This document shows, piece by piece, positions 54,861 to 61,784 of a DNA stretch of 64,000 nucleotides. Both the position numbers and the translations under genes were made by a program. Every line of letters starts with the position of its first letter. Within the stretch, counting starts at the first letter, position 1. Below the pieces are notes generated by a model. That model was not told the origin of the DNA. It saw only the letters and a program-made list of their open reading frames with translations, and did not search any database. Origin of the DNA: Parabacteroides massiliensis (GTDB taxonomy: Bacteria > Bacteroidota > Bacteroidia > Bacteroidales > Tannerellaceae); assembly GCF_900155425.1 (NCBI RefSeq), contig NZ_LT700191.1:951097-1015096 (forward strand). Direction: 5' to 3'.

Positions 54861-56093
54861 ATGCGAATACAGACAGGACAGGGGACGATTCCCCTTATCA
54901 CATTAATCGGCATATGGTCGATATCGGCACTGAATGCATTGCCCGGCCTGGCTGTCTCCCCCATCTTAGGGAAACTTTCTGCTATTTTTCCGCATTCCAC
55001 CGAACTGGACATACAGATGCTTTCGTCGCTTCCCTCCTTATTGGTCATCCCTTTTATCATCTTGTCGGGCAAGCTGACGGAAAAGATCAATAATATTCTC
55101 CTACTGCAAGCCGGCCTGGTGATCTTTTCGCTGAGCGGGATTCTGTATTTGCTATCCACAAAGATGTGGCAACTGATTGCCGTCAGTGCACTTTTAGGAA
55201 TCGGTTCGGGCCTGATCGTGCCGCTTTCCACTGGGTTGATCTCCCGCTTTTTCAGAGGGGCCTACCGGACAAAGCAATTCGGCCTCAGTTCGGCAATCAC
55301 GAATATGACCTTAGTACTGGCGACGATTCTGACCGGATATCTGGCGGAAGTAAACTGGCATCTGCCGTTCGTCGTCTATCTGTTTTCGCTGATCTCGATC
55401 ATCCTCTCGTTCTATCTGAAAAAAAACATTTCGCCATATCCCGATACAGGTATAAACACAACCAACCGGGAAACGGAAAGACCTGCCGATAGCAGTTTCG
55501 GGAAGTTCGGCATACAGATACGCCACCTGATGCAGATCATGTCGTTCTACGGGCTGGCCACTTATTTAGTGATCATCATCAGCTTCAACCTGCCGTTCCT
55601 GATGAAGGAGTATCATTTCACCAGCGGGAATTCGGGCATCATGATCTCGCTCTTTTTCCTGGCTATCATGGCACCGGGATTCATACTGAATCAGATCGTC
55701 TCCTTCTTCGGCAAAAAGACCAAGTTTGCCTGTATGCTTTCCATTGCGATCGGGATGGCTCTCATCCTGGTCTCCCGGACGGAATGGTTGATCGGGCTGG
55801 GTTGTATCTTTGCCGGGTTAGGCTACGGTGTCATACAACCTGTCGCTTACGATAAGACGACCCGTACGGCGATCCCGTCCAAAGTGACGCTTGCACTGGC
55901 ATTCGTTATGGTCATGAACTATCTGGCCATTCTTCTTTGCCCTTTCATTATAAACATGTTCAAGGATATGCTCCATATCGAGACACAACAGTTCGCTTTC
56001 ATCTTCAATATGGTGATCGCCCTGATAGCTGCCGCATGGGCTTATATCAAACAGGACTCGTTCTTGTTTGACGACCGTATCAAACAAGTATAA
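54861..56093 (+). CDS. MFS transporter
   Basis: 410 residues with about twelve membrane segments. The N-terminal half has the MFS loop pattern (LIVPLSTGLISRFFRGAYRT) and the start LITLIGIWSISALNALPGLA. Cytoplasmic-membrane exporter or importer of unknown substrate. Divergent from gadB and followed 19 bases later by an EamA transporter, probably one transcript. Confidence 0.9.
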   Translation: MRIQTGQGTIPLITLIGIWSISALNALPGLAVSPILGKLSAIFPHSTELDIQMLSSLPSLLVIPFIILSGKLTEKINNILLLQAGLVIFSLSGILYLLSTKMWQLIAVSALLGIGSGLIVPLSTGLISRFFRGAYRTKQFGLSSAITNMTLVLATILTGYLAEVNWHLPFVVYLFSLISIILSFYLKKNISPYPDTGINTTNRETERPADSSFGKFGIQIRHLMQIMSFYGLATYLVIIISFNLPFLMKEYHFTSGNSGIMISLFFLAIMAPGFILNQIVSFFGKKTKFACMLSIAIGMALILVSRTEWLIGLGCIFAGLGYGVIQPVAYDKTTRTAIPSKVTLALAFVMVMNYLAILLCPFIINMFKDMLHIETQQFAFIFNMVIALIAAAWAYIKQDSFLFDDRIKQV

Positions 56094-56112
56094 CATTAAA
56101 ATCCCAAGCATC

Positions 56113-57015
56113 GTGAAAAATAAAGTAAGAGAAGCCAATATCTACATGATTATTTCCAAGACTTTCAGCGGATTGAATATGAATGCGTTAAAATACCTCC
56201 TCCCGCTATGGATAAGCCCGCTGACGGGTGTAACCCTGCGCTGTACGTTTGCCGCCCTTGCGTTCTGGATCATCGGTATGTTCACCAAGCCGGAAGCTTC
56301 CACCCGTCGGGAAAAGATTCTCTTATTCCTGTTGGGAGCACTCGGCATCTATGGCTTTATGTTCTTTTATTTGTTAGGATTGAGCAAAACGACCCCTGTC
56401 TCAAGCTCCATTTTCTCCAGTTTACAGCCTATCTGGGTATTCATCCTTTCTGTCATTTTCTTTAAAGAGACAATCACAAAGATGAAAATAACCGGTATCC
56501 TGATCGGATTAGGTGGCGCATTGCTCTGCATCCTGACTCAGAAAAGCGATGACCTGGCCTCCGATGCCTTCACCGGAAATTTACTTTGCCTGCTAAGTTC
56601 CTTAGCTTATGCAATCTATCTGATTGCGAGCAACCGGATATTGAAACATGTGGGAGTTATGACGATGCTGCGCTACACCTTTTCCGGTGCGGCCTTCTCC
56701 GCCATCATCGTTTCCGGATTTACAGGGTTCGAAGCGACACTTTTCTCGTTTCCGATCCATTGGAAACCGATGGCAGTCTTGGCTTTCGTCCTGATTTTTC
56801 CGACCGTTATCAGTTACCTGTTAATCCCGGTCGGACTAAAATACCTGAAAACCACACTGGTTGCCATCTATGGCTACCTGATCCTGATTGTGGCGACCAT
56901 TACCTCGCTGGCATTAGGACAAGACCGTTTCAGTTGGCCCCAGTTAATAGCTATCCTCCTGATCTGTTCGAGCGTTTATTTCGTTGAAATAGCGGAAAAC
57001 AAGGAAAAATCATAA
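56113..57015 (+). CDS. EamA/DMT-family transporter
   Basis: 301 residues from a GTG at 56113 (reads VKNKVREANIYMIISKTFSG); a TTG 45 bases earlier lies inside the preceding gene and an ATG at 56146 is also possible. About ten membrane segments in two EamA repeats: LFYLLGLSKTTPVSSSIFS-like first repeat (FLLGALGIYGFMFFYLLGLS, PVSSSIFSSLQPIWVFILSV) and LVAIYGYLILIVATITSLAL in the second. Drug/metabolite exporter family, substrate unknown. A hairpin terminator and palindrome pair follow. Confidence 0.88.
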   Translation: MKNKVREANIYMIISKTFSGLNMNALKYLLPLWISPLTGVTLRCTFAALAFWIIGMFTKPEASTRREKILLFLLGALGIYGFMFFYLLGLSKTTPVSSSIFSSLQPIWVFILSVIFFKETITKMKITGILIGLGGALLCILTQKSDDLASDAFTGNLLCLLSSLAYAIYLIASNRILKHVGVMTMLRYTFSGAAFSAIIVSGFTGFEATLFSFPIHWKPMAVLAFVLIFPTVISYLLIPVGLKYLKTTLVAIYGYLILIVATITSLALGQDRFSWPQLIAILLICSSVYFVEIAENKEKS

Positions 57016-57082
57016 ATTTTTCTCTTTCTTTGTAACAACTGCTTTTCCGTTACAATCCGCAAAACCACCCGTCCACCTTTTC

Positions 57083-57130
57083 AAAACGAAGCGTTTCTAT
57101 TTTGAGGTTCTTTTCCAAAACGAAGCGTCT
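57083..57130. repeat. Two AAACGAAGCGTTT-type palindromes
   Basis: AAAACGAAGCGTTTC at 57082 and AAAACGAAGCGTCTC at 57116, 34 bases apart, just after the EamA stop. Confidence 0.65.
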
Positions 57131-57152
57131 CTTTTAGAGCAAAATCAAACGG

Positions 57153-57197
57153 CATTCAAATGGACTTCTAACCCTATTTGAATGCCGTTCTTTTATT
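57153..57197 (+). terminator. Terminator of the MFS-EamA operon
   Basis: AACGGCATTCAAAT pairs with ATTTGAATGCCGTT, followed by CTTTTATT. Confidence 0.85.
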
Positions 57198-57280
57198 ACT
57201 TTTTGTGATGAAAAAGTGTCTGCACAAGTTGTTAGTCTCGTACTTTTTCCGTAACTTTACAAAGTAGTTAAGATGGCATG

Positions 57281-57766
57281 TTACAACTTTTTATCGTATG
57301 TCGAATAGGCCTCTATTTGCAGAATGCGACGAATAACGCCCTTTTCTATATTATCTAAGCAACGTCCCAGCGTCCGAAGCATAGCCGGAATGATCTCCTG
57401 TTCATAAAAGATGCGAGGCCGCATACCATAGTCTATTTTTACAATCTCCTGCTCGCAAATATCGCCGGTGTCATAGCCGGAGTCTGCCCAAAACCATGTG
57501 GCGGCGGTTATCGGTTCCCCTCGTTTATACGCCCATTTGATAGATGATGCCCCGCGCCCATAAGGTAATGGGGACGGATGGAATATCAACGTACCCCAGT
57601 TCGCCTCTTTCAGTTCTTCATCGGAAACTTTCACCGTAAGGAGTGGCGCAATGGCAAGGTCACAACGATACCCTTCACACCAAAGCGTATGCCCTTTTGC
57701 CTTAACGAACATTTCGGCCGCTTTGAATGCCTCCGACTCGCAATTTCCCAATATTTTAATTACCAT
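57281..57766 (-). CDS. Formyltransferase-like protein of phage cassette
   Basis: 161 residues resembling the formyl-transferase N-domain fold (methionyl-tRNA or phosphoribosylglycinamide formyltransferases): CDLAIAPLLTVKVSDEELKE, GTLIFHPSPLPYGRGASSIK, and TWFWADSGYDTGDICEQEIV. The His (FHPSPLP) and Asp (DTGD) of the catalytic triad are present, but the Asn normally two residues before the His is Ile, so classical formyl transfer is doubtful. Its start overlaps the end of the ABC-GNAT gene by 11 bases, so the two are coupled. Likely part of a small-molecule or DNA-modification cassette; function unproven. Confidence 0.75.
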   Translation of the reverse strand: MVIKILGNCESEAFKAAEMFVKAKGHTLWCEGYRCDLAIAPLLTVKVSDEELKEANWGTLIFHPSPLPYGRGASSIKWAYKRGEPITAATWFWADSGYDTGDICEQEIVKIDYGMRPRIFYEQEIIPAMLRTLGRCLDNIEKGVIRRILQIEAYSTYDKKL

Positions 57767-58892
57767 TCCCTATATATTTAAATGCCTGAACCGCCCTGAA
57801 ATGGCCGCCATAACCGGTTGCCGCACGATCAGACTTATTTAACCTTTGGGCCGAACGTGCCATCGAAGCCGCACTGCGCCCTTTATTAACTCCATATAAA
57901 TGTGCTCCGGTTTGTATCCACTTTTTAGAGTGACGTAACGCTCCACATAGTTGCGGGTGTGAAGTGTGAAAGAACACCGGGTAAGGTTTACCACATCTAC
58001 CATGTCCCTGAAGATGATATTCACAAACGGCCGCTAAAAATTTAGTACCAACACCTATTCCCTGCCATTCGGGAAGTACTACCAACCGGGTGGACCGGTA
58101 AGCCTTTGCCGTAAAGAGTGGCGTTACCGCTAAATGGCAGACGGGCTCACCACCGACAAAGCCCACGAAATACTCGGCCGCAACCGGCATAGGAAGGTCT
58201 AAATAATAATGCTGCTTAAACAACCTTGGGAATATAGTTCCCCTGACTTTATAAATTTGAAGTTCGAGTTTTGGACGTTGCCGAAGGCAGTCACGGTCGT
58301 AAAACCGTGCCTCCGCAGTATCATACACCCAGTCAGGTTGTAGCCATTCGATTATATCATAGTGGCAGGAAAGAAGCACGATCTGCCCGCTGCCACGTCT
58401 CCATGTCTTCGAGAATGCGGCGGCCCCGACCTTGGCTATCTGCCGGTCAATGACCGATGTAAACTCGTCCACCACGGCGTGCCGCGGTCGTTCACACGCC
58501 AAACGCGCAAGACCTGCCCGGAATTTTTCACCGTTGCTCAGCACATGAAATGGCCGGAGCCACGCTGGAACATCACCAAGGCCAACTGCCGAAAGCATAC
58601 CCGTCACCGTGTTGAAGTCTCCGTCAGGAGCAATACAGTCCACAATCGGCTTATCCTTATCCCAGCCGGAATAGAGGTCATAAATAGGTTCTTTGAATAT
58701 TTTGTTTCCAATACTGGTTTTTCCACTACCGGATGGTCCGACGATCAATCCGATTTGCCATTCCCGGTCCTCGATTGGTAGCTCTACTGTCTTTTCCCAA
58801 TCACAGCCTTTTTCTGCGTTGAAAAGGCTTTTTACCCGTGCGGCCCGATAGCTGTTGAAGTCGCTACAATGGTGTTGTACCTCTATTTTCAT
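57756..58892 (-). CDS. ABC-ATPase fused to GNAT acetyltransferase-like domain
   Basis: 378 residues in two domains. An ABC-type ATPase (about 25-200) has Walker A GPSGSGKT (52-59), signature LSNGEKF (118-124), Walker B HAVVDE (138-143) and an H-loop His (177). A GNAT-like domain (about 225-350) has FVGFVGGEPVCHLAVTPLFT and the CoA-site pattern VVLPEWQGIGVGTKF. No membrane segments, so not a transporter. The phage Mu Mom protein, which modifies adenines, has a GNAT fold and also sits at a phage end; ABC-GNAT fusions have been proposed as DNA-base-modifying enzymes. The start overlaps the 41-residue gene by ATGA. Confidence 0.85.
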   Translation of the reverse strand: MKIEVQHHCSDFNSYRAARVKSLFNAEKGCDWEKTVELPIEDREWQIGLIVGPSGSGKTSIGNKIFKEPIYDLYSGWDKDKPIVDCIAPDGDFNTVTGMLSAVGLGDVPAWLRPFHVLSNGEKFRAGLARLACERPRHAVVDEFTSVIDRQIAKVGAAAFSKTWRRGSGQIVLLSCHYDIIEWLQPDWVYDTAEARFYDRDCLRQRPKLELQIYKVRGTIFPRLFKQHYYLDLPMPVAAEYFVGFVGGEPVCHLAVTPLFTAKAYRSTRLVVLPEWQGIGVGTKFLAAVCEYHLQGHGRCGKPYPVFFHTSHPQLCGALRHSKKWIQTGAHLYGVNKGRSAASMARSAQRLNKSDRAATGYGGHFRAVQAFKYIGNGN

Positions 58893-59014
58893 ACATTCAC
58901 CACTTTAAGGGTTAGACCTTCTTTCAAGAGACGTTCGTAAATCTCCTTTTGTTCTTTTTCATCTGTGCAAATGACGATTACGCCATATTGCGGCTTGTAA
59001 GTGTACTTGCTCAT
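58889..59014 (-). CDS. Conserved-looking 41-residue phage protein
   Basis: ATG at 59014 (MSKYTYKPQYGVIVICTDEK), then EQKEIYERLLKEGLTLKVVN and stop, overlapping the ABC-GNAT start by four bases (ATGA). It has a beta strand (YGVIVIC), a charged helix and a final strand (LKVVNV). Tight coupling to the ABC-GNAT gene suggests it is a partner or regulator, positioned like Com before Mom in Mu, though it lacks Com's zinc cysteines (only one Cys). I recognise proteins of this appearance from Bacteroides phage sequences but know no function. Confidence 0.8.
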   Translation of the reverse strand: MSKYTYKPQYGVIVICTDEKEQKEIYERLLKEGLTLKVVNV

Positions 59015-59086
59015 ACTTTGTTTTGTTTTATGGGTTTGGAACAAAGGTAGAGCCAAACTATTGGACGAACTAATTTAAACCGAATG

Positions 59087-59329
59087 TTATACTGCACCGC
59101 TTGTGCAGTCACTTTGGAAACGTTTCAAAAGACCATACACTTTCCGTTCGCTCACGGCATACCTTTCAGAAAGTATAGCTACAATATAGGACACTTTTTC
59201 ACCATTCTTGTACAGATTCATATAATCGGAATACAAGTCAATATACTGGGTATCTTCGAGGCGTATTCCCGCCTCATGTAACTTTTTCAACAACTCACGA
59301 TTGAAGTTTAGTATCTCTATCACTTTCAT
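59087..59329 (-). CDS. Small HTH protein, Mor/C-like phage activator candidate
   Basis: 80 residues. N-terminal half helical (MKVIEILNFNRELLKKLHEA), C-terminal HTH-like part (YIVAILSERYAVSERKVYGL then LKRFQSD). The arrangement YxDLYxDY..YIVxxLSxxYxVSExxVYxLxKRF resembles the C-terminal HTH of Mu Mor/C activators of middle and late genes. It lies upstream of the 41-residue/ABC-GNAT/formyltransferase cassette with a 72-base gap, so it may lead that transcript and regulate it. Similarity to Mor was judged by eye. Confidence 0.7.
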   Translation of the reverse strand: MKVIEILNFNRELLKKLHEAGIRLEDTQYIDLYSDYMNLYKNGEKVSYIVAILSERYAVSERKVYGLLKRFQSDCTSGAV

Positions 59330-59345
59330 ACAAACAAAAATTTAG

Positions 59346-59354
59346 TACCTTTGC
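59346..59354 (+). promoter_or_regulatory. -7 promoter element TACCTTTGC directed into a structured intergenic RNA
   Basis: Exact TAnnTTTGC box on the + strand, opposite to all prophage genes, directly before a large palindromic region. Confidence 0.6.
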
Positions 59355-59357
59355 AAT

Positions 59358-59492
59358 GTCTCACTTATTAAACAACAAAAAAACACCCAAGTGGCGTGGC
59401 AGAGGGCATTTGCCCCCGGCCGCGCGCCGCTTGGGTGTGTAAAGTTGAATAGTAAGTGAGACGACTGTTTTAACAGGCCGGGGGCTTTTTTC
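59358..59492 (+). ncRNA. Candidate highly structured phage RNA
   Basis: GTCTCACTTATTA (59358) pairs with TAGTAAGTGAGAC (59450), closing an inner 14-bp stem ACACCCAAGTGGCG (59382) with CGCCGCTTGGGTGT (59425), each with one G-U. An apical GGGC-ATTT-GCCC and a side hairpin CTGTT-TT-AACAG also form. GCCCCCGGCC (59412) is perfectly complementary to GGCCGGGGGC (59477), which directly precedes TTTTTT, giving two mutually exclusive folds as in attenuators. It lies behind a canonical promoter. Function unknown. Confidence 0.55.
59375..59438 (-). terminator. Terminator of the tail/DGR transcript
   Basis: The same 14-bp stem read on the minus strand ends in GGGTGT followed by seven T, a good rho-independent terminator after the DUF4376 gene. 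Confidence 0.75.
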
Positions 59493-59520
59493 TATCCCTT
59501 CCCCCGCGGGGATTCATCCA

Positions 59521-60006
59521 TTACCCGGCTTCATACAAAGCCAAGTCCAATGCGTCCTTTTTCTTCCATCCTTCAGACAACGCGTCTTGTATGTGCTTCA
59601 TCGCTTTCACGTAGAAATCCTGAAGGTCTGAGACCGTTTCAAACGTCCTGTAATACGGCTCATCATCCGCACCCAGCTTGAACGTCACCGGCAGGTTCCG
59701 CCCTCCCGTTTGGACGGCAAGATCGTATGCGGCTTTGTAGTTGAACTGGTTCTCGCTGGACAGCCATACCGGAATTTCCTCGTATGTGAATCCGGAAAGG
59801 ATGGCCTTGTCAGTCTCCCGGTTATACCAGGCCGTGACCGTTGACCGTATCTCCTCGTCGGTCGGCTTATGGTTGAACTCCTCTTCCATGTAGGAAGCGG
59901 AACCGTCTTCCTTCTTTTGCACATCCCAGCGGATGCGCCACTTGTTTTTGACCGGGTTCGTGCATTCCAGCAGCGACACACCGGCACTTCCTTCTACTCG
60001 TTTCAT
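59521..60006 (-). CDS. DUF4376-domain phage protein
   Basis: 161 residues. The C-terminal 110 residues match the DUF4376 pattern: VTAWYNRETDKAILSGFTYE, IPVWLSSENQFNYKAAYDLA, then TVSDLQDFYVKAMKHIQDAL and a terminal EGWKKKDALDLA helix. Such proteins sit behind tail fibre genes in many phages, as tail assembly or fibre-related proteins. Here the ATG overlaps the RT stop (ATGA), so it is coupled to the DGR reverse transcriptase; this placement is unusual and may mean a link between fibre assembly and diversification. Confidence 0.85.
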   Translation of the reverse strand: MKRVEGSAGVSLLECTNPVKNKWRIRWDVQKKEDGSASYMEEEFNHKPTDEEIRSTVTAWYNRETDKAILSGFTYEEIPVWLSSENQFNYKAAYDLAVQTGGRNLPVTFKLGADDEPYYRTFETVSDLQDFYVKAMKHIQDALSEGWKKKDALDLALYEAG

Positions 60007-61304
60007 GTAAACACGTATTTGGTTCTACCTTTGCCAAACGTTTCCGTCTTTATCGTTGTCTCAAACGGAAAACCGTCCGGCATTTCCCTTACCTGTGCAA
60101 GGATGTTTTTCATTTCTTCCGAATTAGTGAAAAACTTCTTGGACTCACCATTCTGCTCGATACTCACGATACAGCGGTCCTCGCCCTGTTCTGTCTTGAT
60201 TCCCGTTTCAAAGTCTTTCACTATGATGGGAAGGTTCACCAGTTCCCGGATGCTTACCACAGTGCCGGGAAAACGTTTCTTGCCGTCCTCCGGCTTATAG
60301 GAAACGTTCAAATCTTTAAAACTTTTCATTTCTTTGCCTGTTAATTTTTTAAACAACATATTACAATCCGCGTGCTTGGCCATACCATAAAAACTGGCCA
60401 CCAATTCACGCCGTCTCCTTCTCGATTTAACCTCGTGTATCTTCCGGGCAAAGTTCTTTTTGATGCGCTTCCTTAAAAGCACACGATCGGGATAGATAAC
60501 GTATCCTAAGAAATCGATACCCTCCGTCACTGGGAATATACGTTCGTTCTCCTTTACTTGAAGACCGATAGATTCTATACACCCGTGGACGACATCACGA
60601 ATCTTCCACAATTCCGCTTTCGTTTCACCCAGTACCACACCGTCATCACAATAGCGGTAGTAATAACGGACGCCGTACCTGTCCTTCAAATAATGGTCTA
60701 AATAAACAGACAACAATAAATTGCCCAGCCCCTGCGAACTCCTCAGGCCGATACTGATACCCTCAGGCATCAGCCGGACAAAGTTATCCAGCATGGCGAT
60801 GAGCTTCCTGTCCTTGAATATCCGGTTCACGCAATACATCACGAAATCTTGTTTCACGCTTTCGTAGAACTTCTTGATGTCAAACTTATAACAGAACCGC
60901 GTGCCTTCCGGATCTTCTTTCATATCACGGCGAATATACGCCATCAGATCGTGCGAGCCACGTTTTTTGATGCTGGCCGAAGTGGTTCGGATAAACCGTT
61001 TCCTCAAACGCTTGTCTACGATGGTCATGATAGCGTGTACGGCGATACGGTCTCTCATGCTTAGTACCTGAATACGCCGTAACTTACCACCTTCCACTAT
61101 ATCCCGTTCATGATAATCTTTCACCCGGAAACTTCCGGATGCGATCGATGCGGTCAGTTCATCCAACACCTCTTCCTTATGCGCAAGCAGGTAACGCCCT
61201 TGGCGGCTACGCTTTCTTTTCGTGCCGCGAAGGACTTGATCAAAGGAATCCTCCATATTGGACGGTTCTATAATCTCTTCTATTATGTAACCTTCTCTAC
61301 GCAT
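60003..61304 (-). CDS. DGR reverse transcriptase with C-terminal extension
   Basis: 433 residues. Group II intron/DGR-like RT: KLRRIQVLSMRDRIAVHAIM (RT2-like), catalytic Asp in FDIKKFYESV (Asp142), the DGR-type IGLRSSQGLGN (SQ at 189-191 region, where most RTs have QG without this pattern), catalytic YCDD (218-221) and GIDFLGYVIYPDRVLL, with a thumb to about 310. Residues about 320-433 form an extra domain (FKDLNVSYKPEDGKKRFPG, DRCIVSIEQNGESKKFFTNS) that is not part of a minimal RT. No group II intron maturase domain or intron ends seen. The protein would copy the TR RNA into mutated cDNA. Confidence 0.92.
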   Translation of the reverse strand: MRREGYIIEEIIEPSNMEDSFDQVLRGTKRKRSRQGRYLLAHKEEVLDELTASIASGSFRVKDYHERDIVEGGKLRRIQVLSMRDRIAVHAIMTIVDKRLRKRFIRTTSASIKKRGSHDLMAYIRRDMKEDPEGTRFCYKFDIKKFYESVKQDFVMYCVNRIFKDRKLIAMLDNFVRLMPEGISIGLRSSQGLGNLLLSVYLDHYLKDRYGVRYYYRYCDDGVVLGETKAELWKIRDVVHGCIESIGLQVKENERIFPVTEGIDFLGYVIYPDRVLLRKRIKKNFARKIHEVKSRRRRRELVASFYGMAKHADCNMLFKKLTGKEMKSFKDLNVSYKPEDGKKRFPGTVVSIRELVNLPIIVKDFETGIKTEQGEDRCIVSIEQNGESKKFFTNSEEMKNILAQVREMPDGFPFETTIKTETFGKGRTKYVFT

Positions 61305-61490
61305 ATCATATCACATTACGGCCACACGGCCTTCAATCTCCCGGGCCTGACTTCTTCGAGCCTTGCGGCCTACCAAACTCTACCCGACGCTTGATTTCTC
61401 AGTTTTCCAACCCTTCCGGGCCGCTGTTACTGGGGCTTGTTCCCCTCGGCTCCACGGTGGGGACAAGTCCCCGGTGTTGTACGCCGATTT

Positions 61491-61626
61491 TAATTTCCTT
61501 CGATTGTTGTTCAGACGGGAACCGATATTCGAGTTCGAGTTCGAGGCATCGTTATTCGCATTCGCGTACGACACACCACCATTCGCATTCGAGTTATTGT
61601 ACCCACGAAAAACCACACGGCTTAAA
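61491..61626 (-). repeat. DGR template-like repeat (TR)
   Basis: Lies between the variable protein and the RT gene. In sense orientation it is full of AAC/AAT codons (reads GYNNSNANGGVSYANANNDA and so on), the usual sign of a template. It aligns without gaps over 111 bases (61512-61622) to the 3' part of the variable gene (61854-61964). About 27 adenines differ, but so do about 15 non-adenines, mainly third codon positions. It lies inside a 95-codon open frame that I do not take for a gene. Confidence 0.75.
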
Positions 61627-61696
61627 GGAAACGCCACCCTTTGGAATACAAAGGTATTATTTTTCATGCGGAAACACTGTTGATATTATATTTTCG

Positions 61697-61780
61697 ACGG
61701 GCTTACGCCCGTTTTCGTTCGCTTCGGATCACACAAACGGGAACGAGAACGCTTTACGTTTTGTCGCTTCGCTCCCGTTT
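61697..61780 (-). other. Hairpins downstream of the variable region
   Basis: ACGGGC-GTAA-GCCCGT on the minus strand (61697-61712; GNRA-type loop) and a second inverted repeat AAACGGGAACGA/TCGCTCCCGTTT (61735-61780) just after the stop of the variable gene. Known DGRs carry a hairpin or cruciform with a four-base loop just after the VR that promotes homing; these are candidates. Confidence 0.5.
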
Positions 61781-61784
61781 TCGA

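Noticed and set aside
59346..59492. Purely a terminator
   Set aside because: It does work as terminator on the minus strand, but the outer 13-bp stem, the second complementary segment and the + promoter go beyond that need.
60003..61304. Group II intron
   Set aside because: The RT lacks a maturase/endonuclease domain and no intron domain V-like ends were seen; the neighbouring AAY-rich repeat and lectin-type target favour a DGR.
61380..61667. 95-codon frame over the template-like repeat
   Set aside because: Asn-rich translation of a DGR template; the frame is kept only by homology to the variable region.
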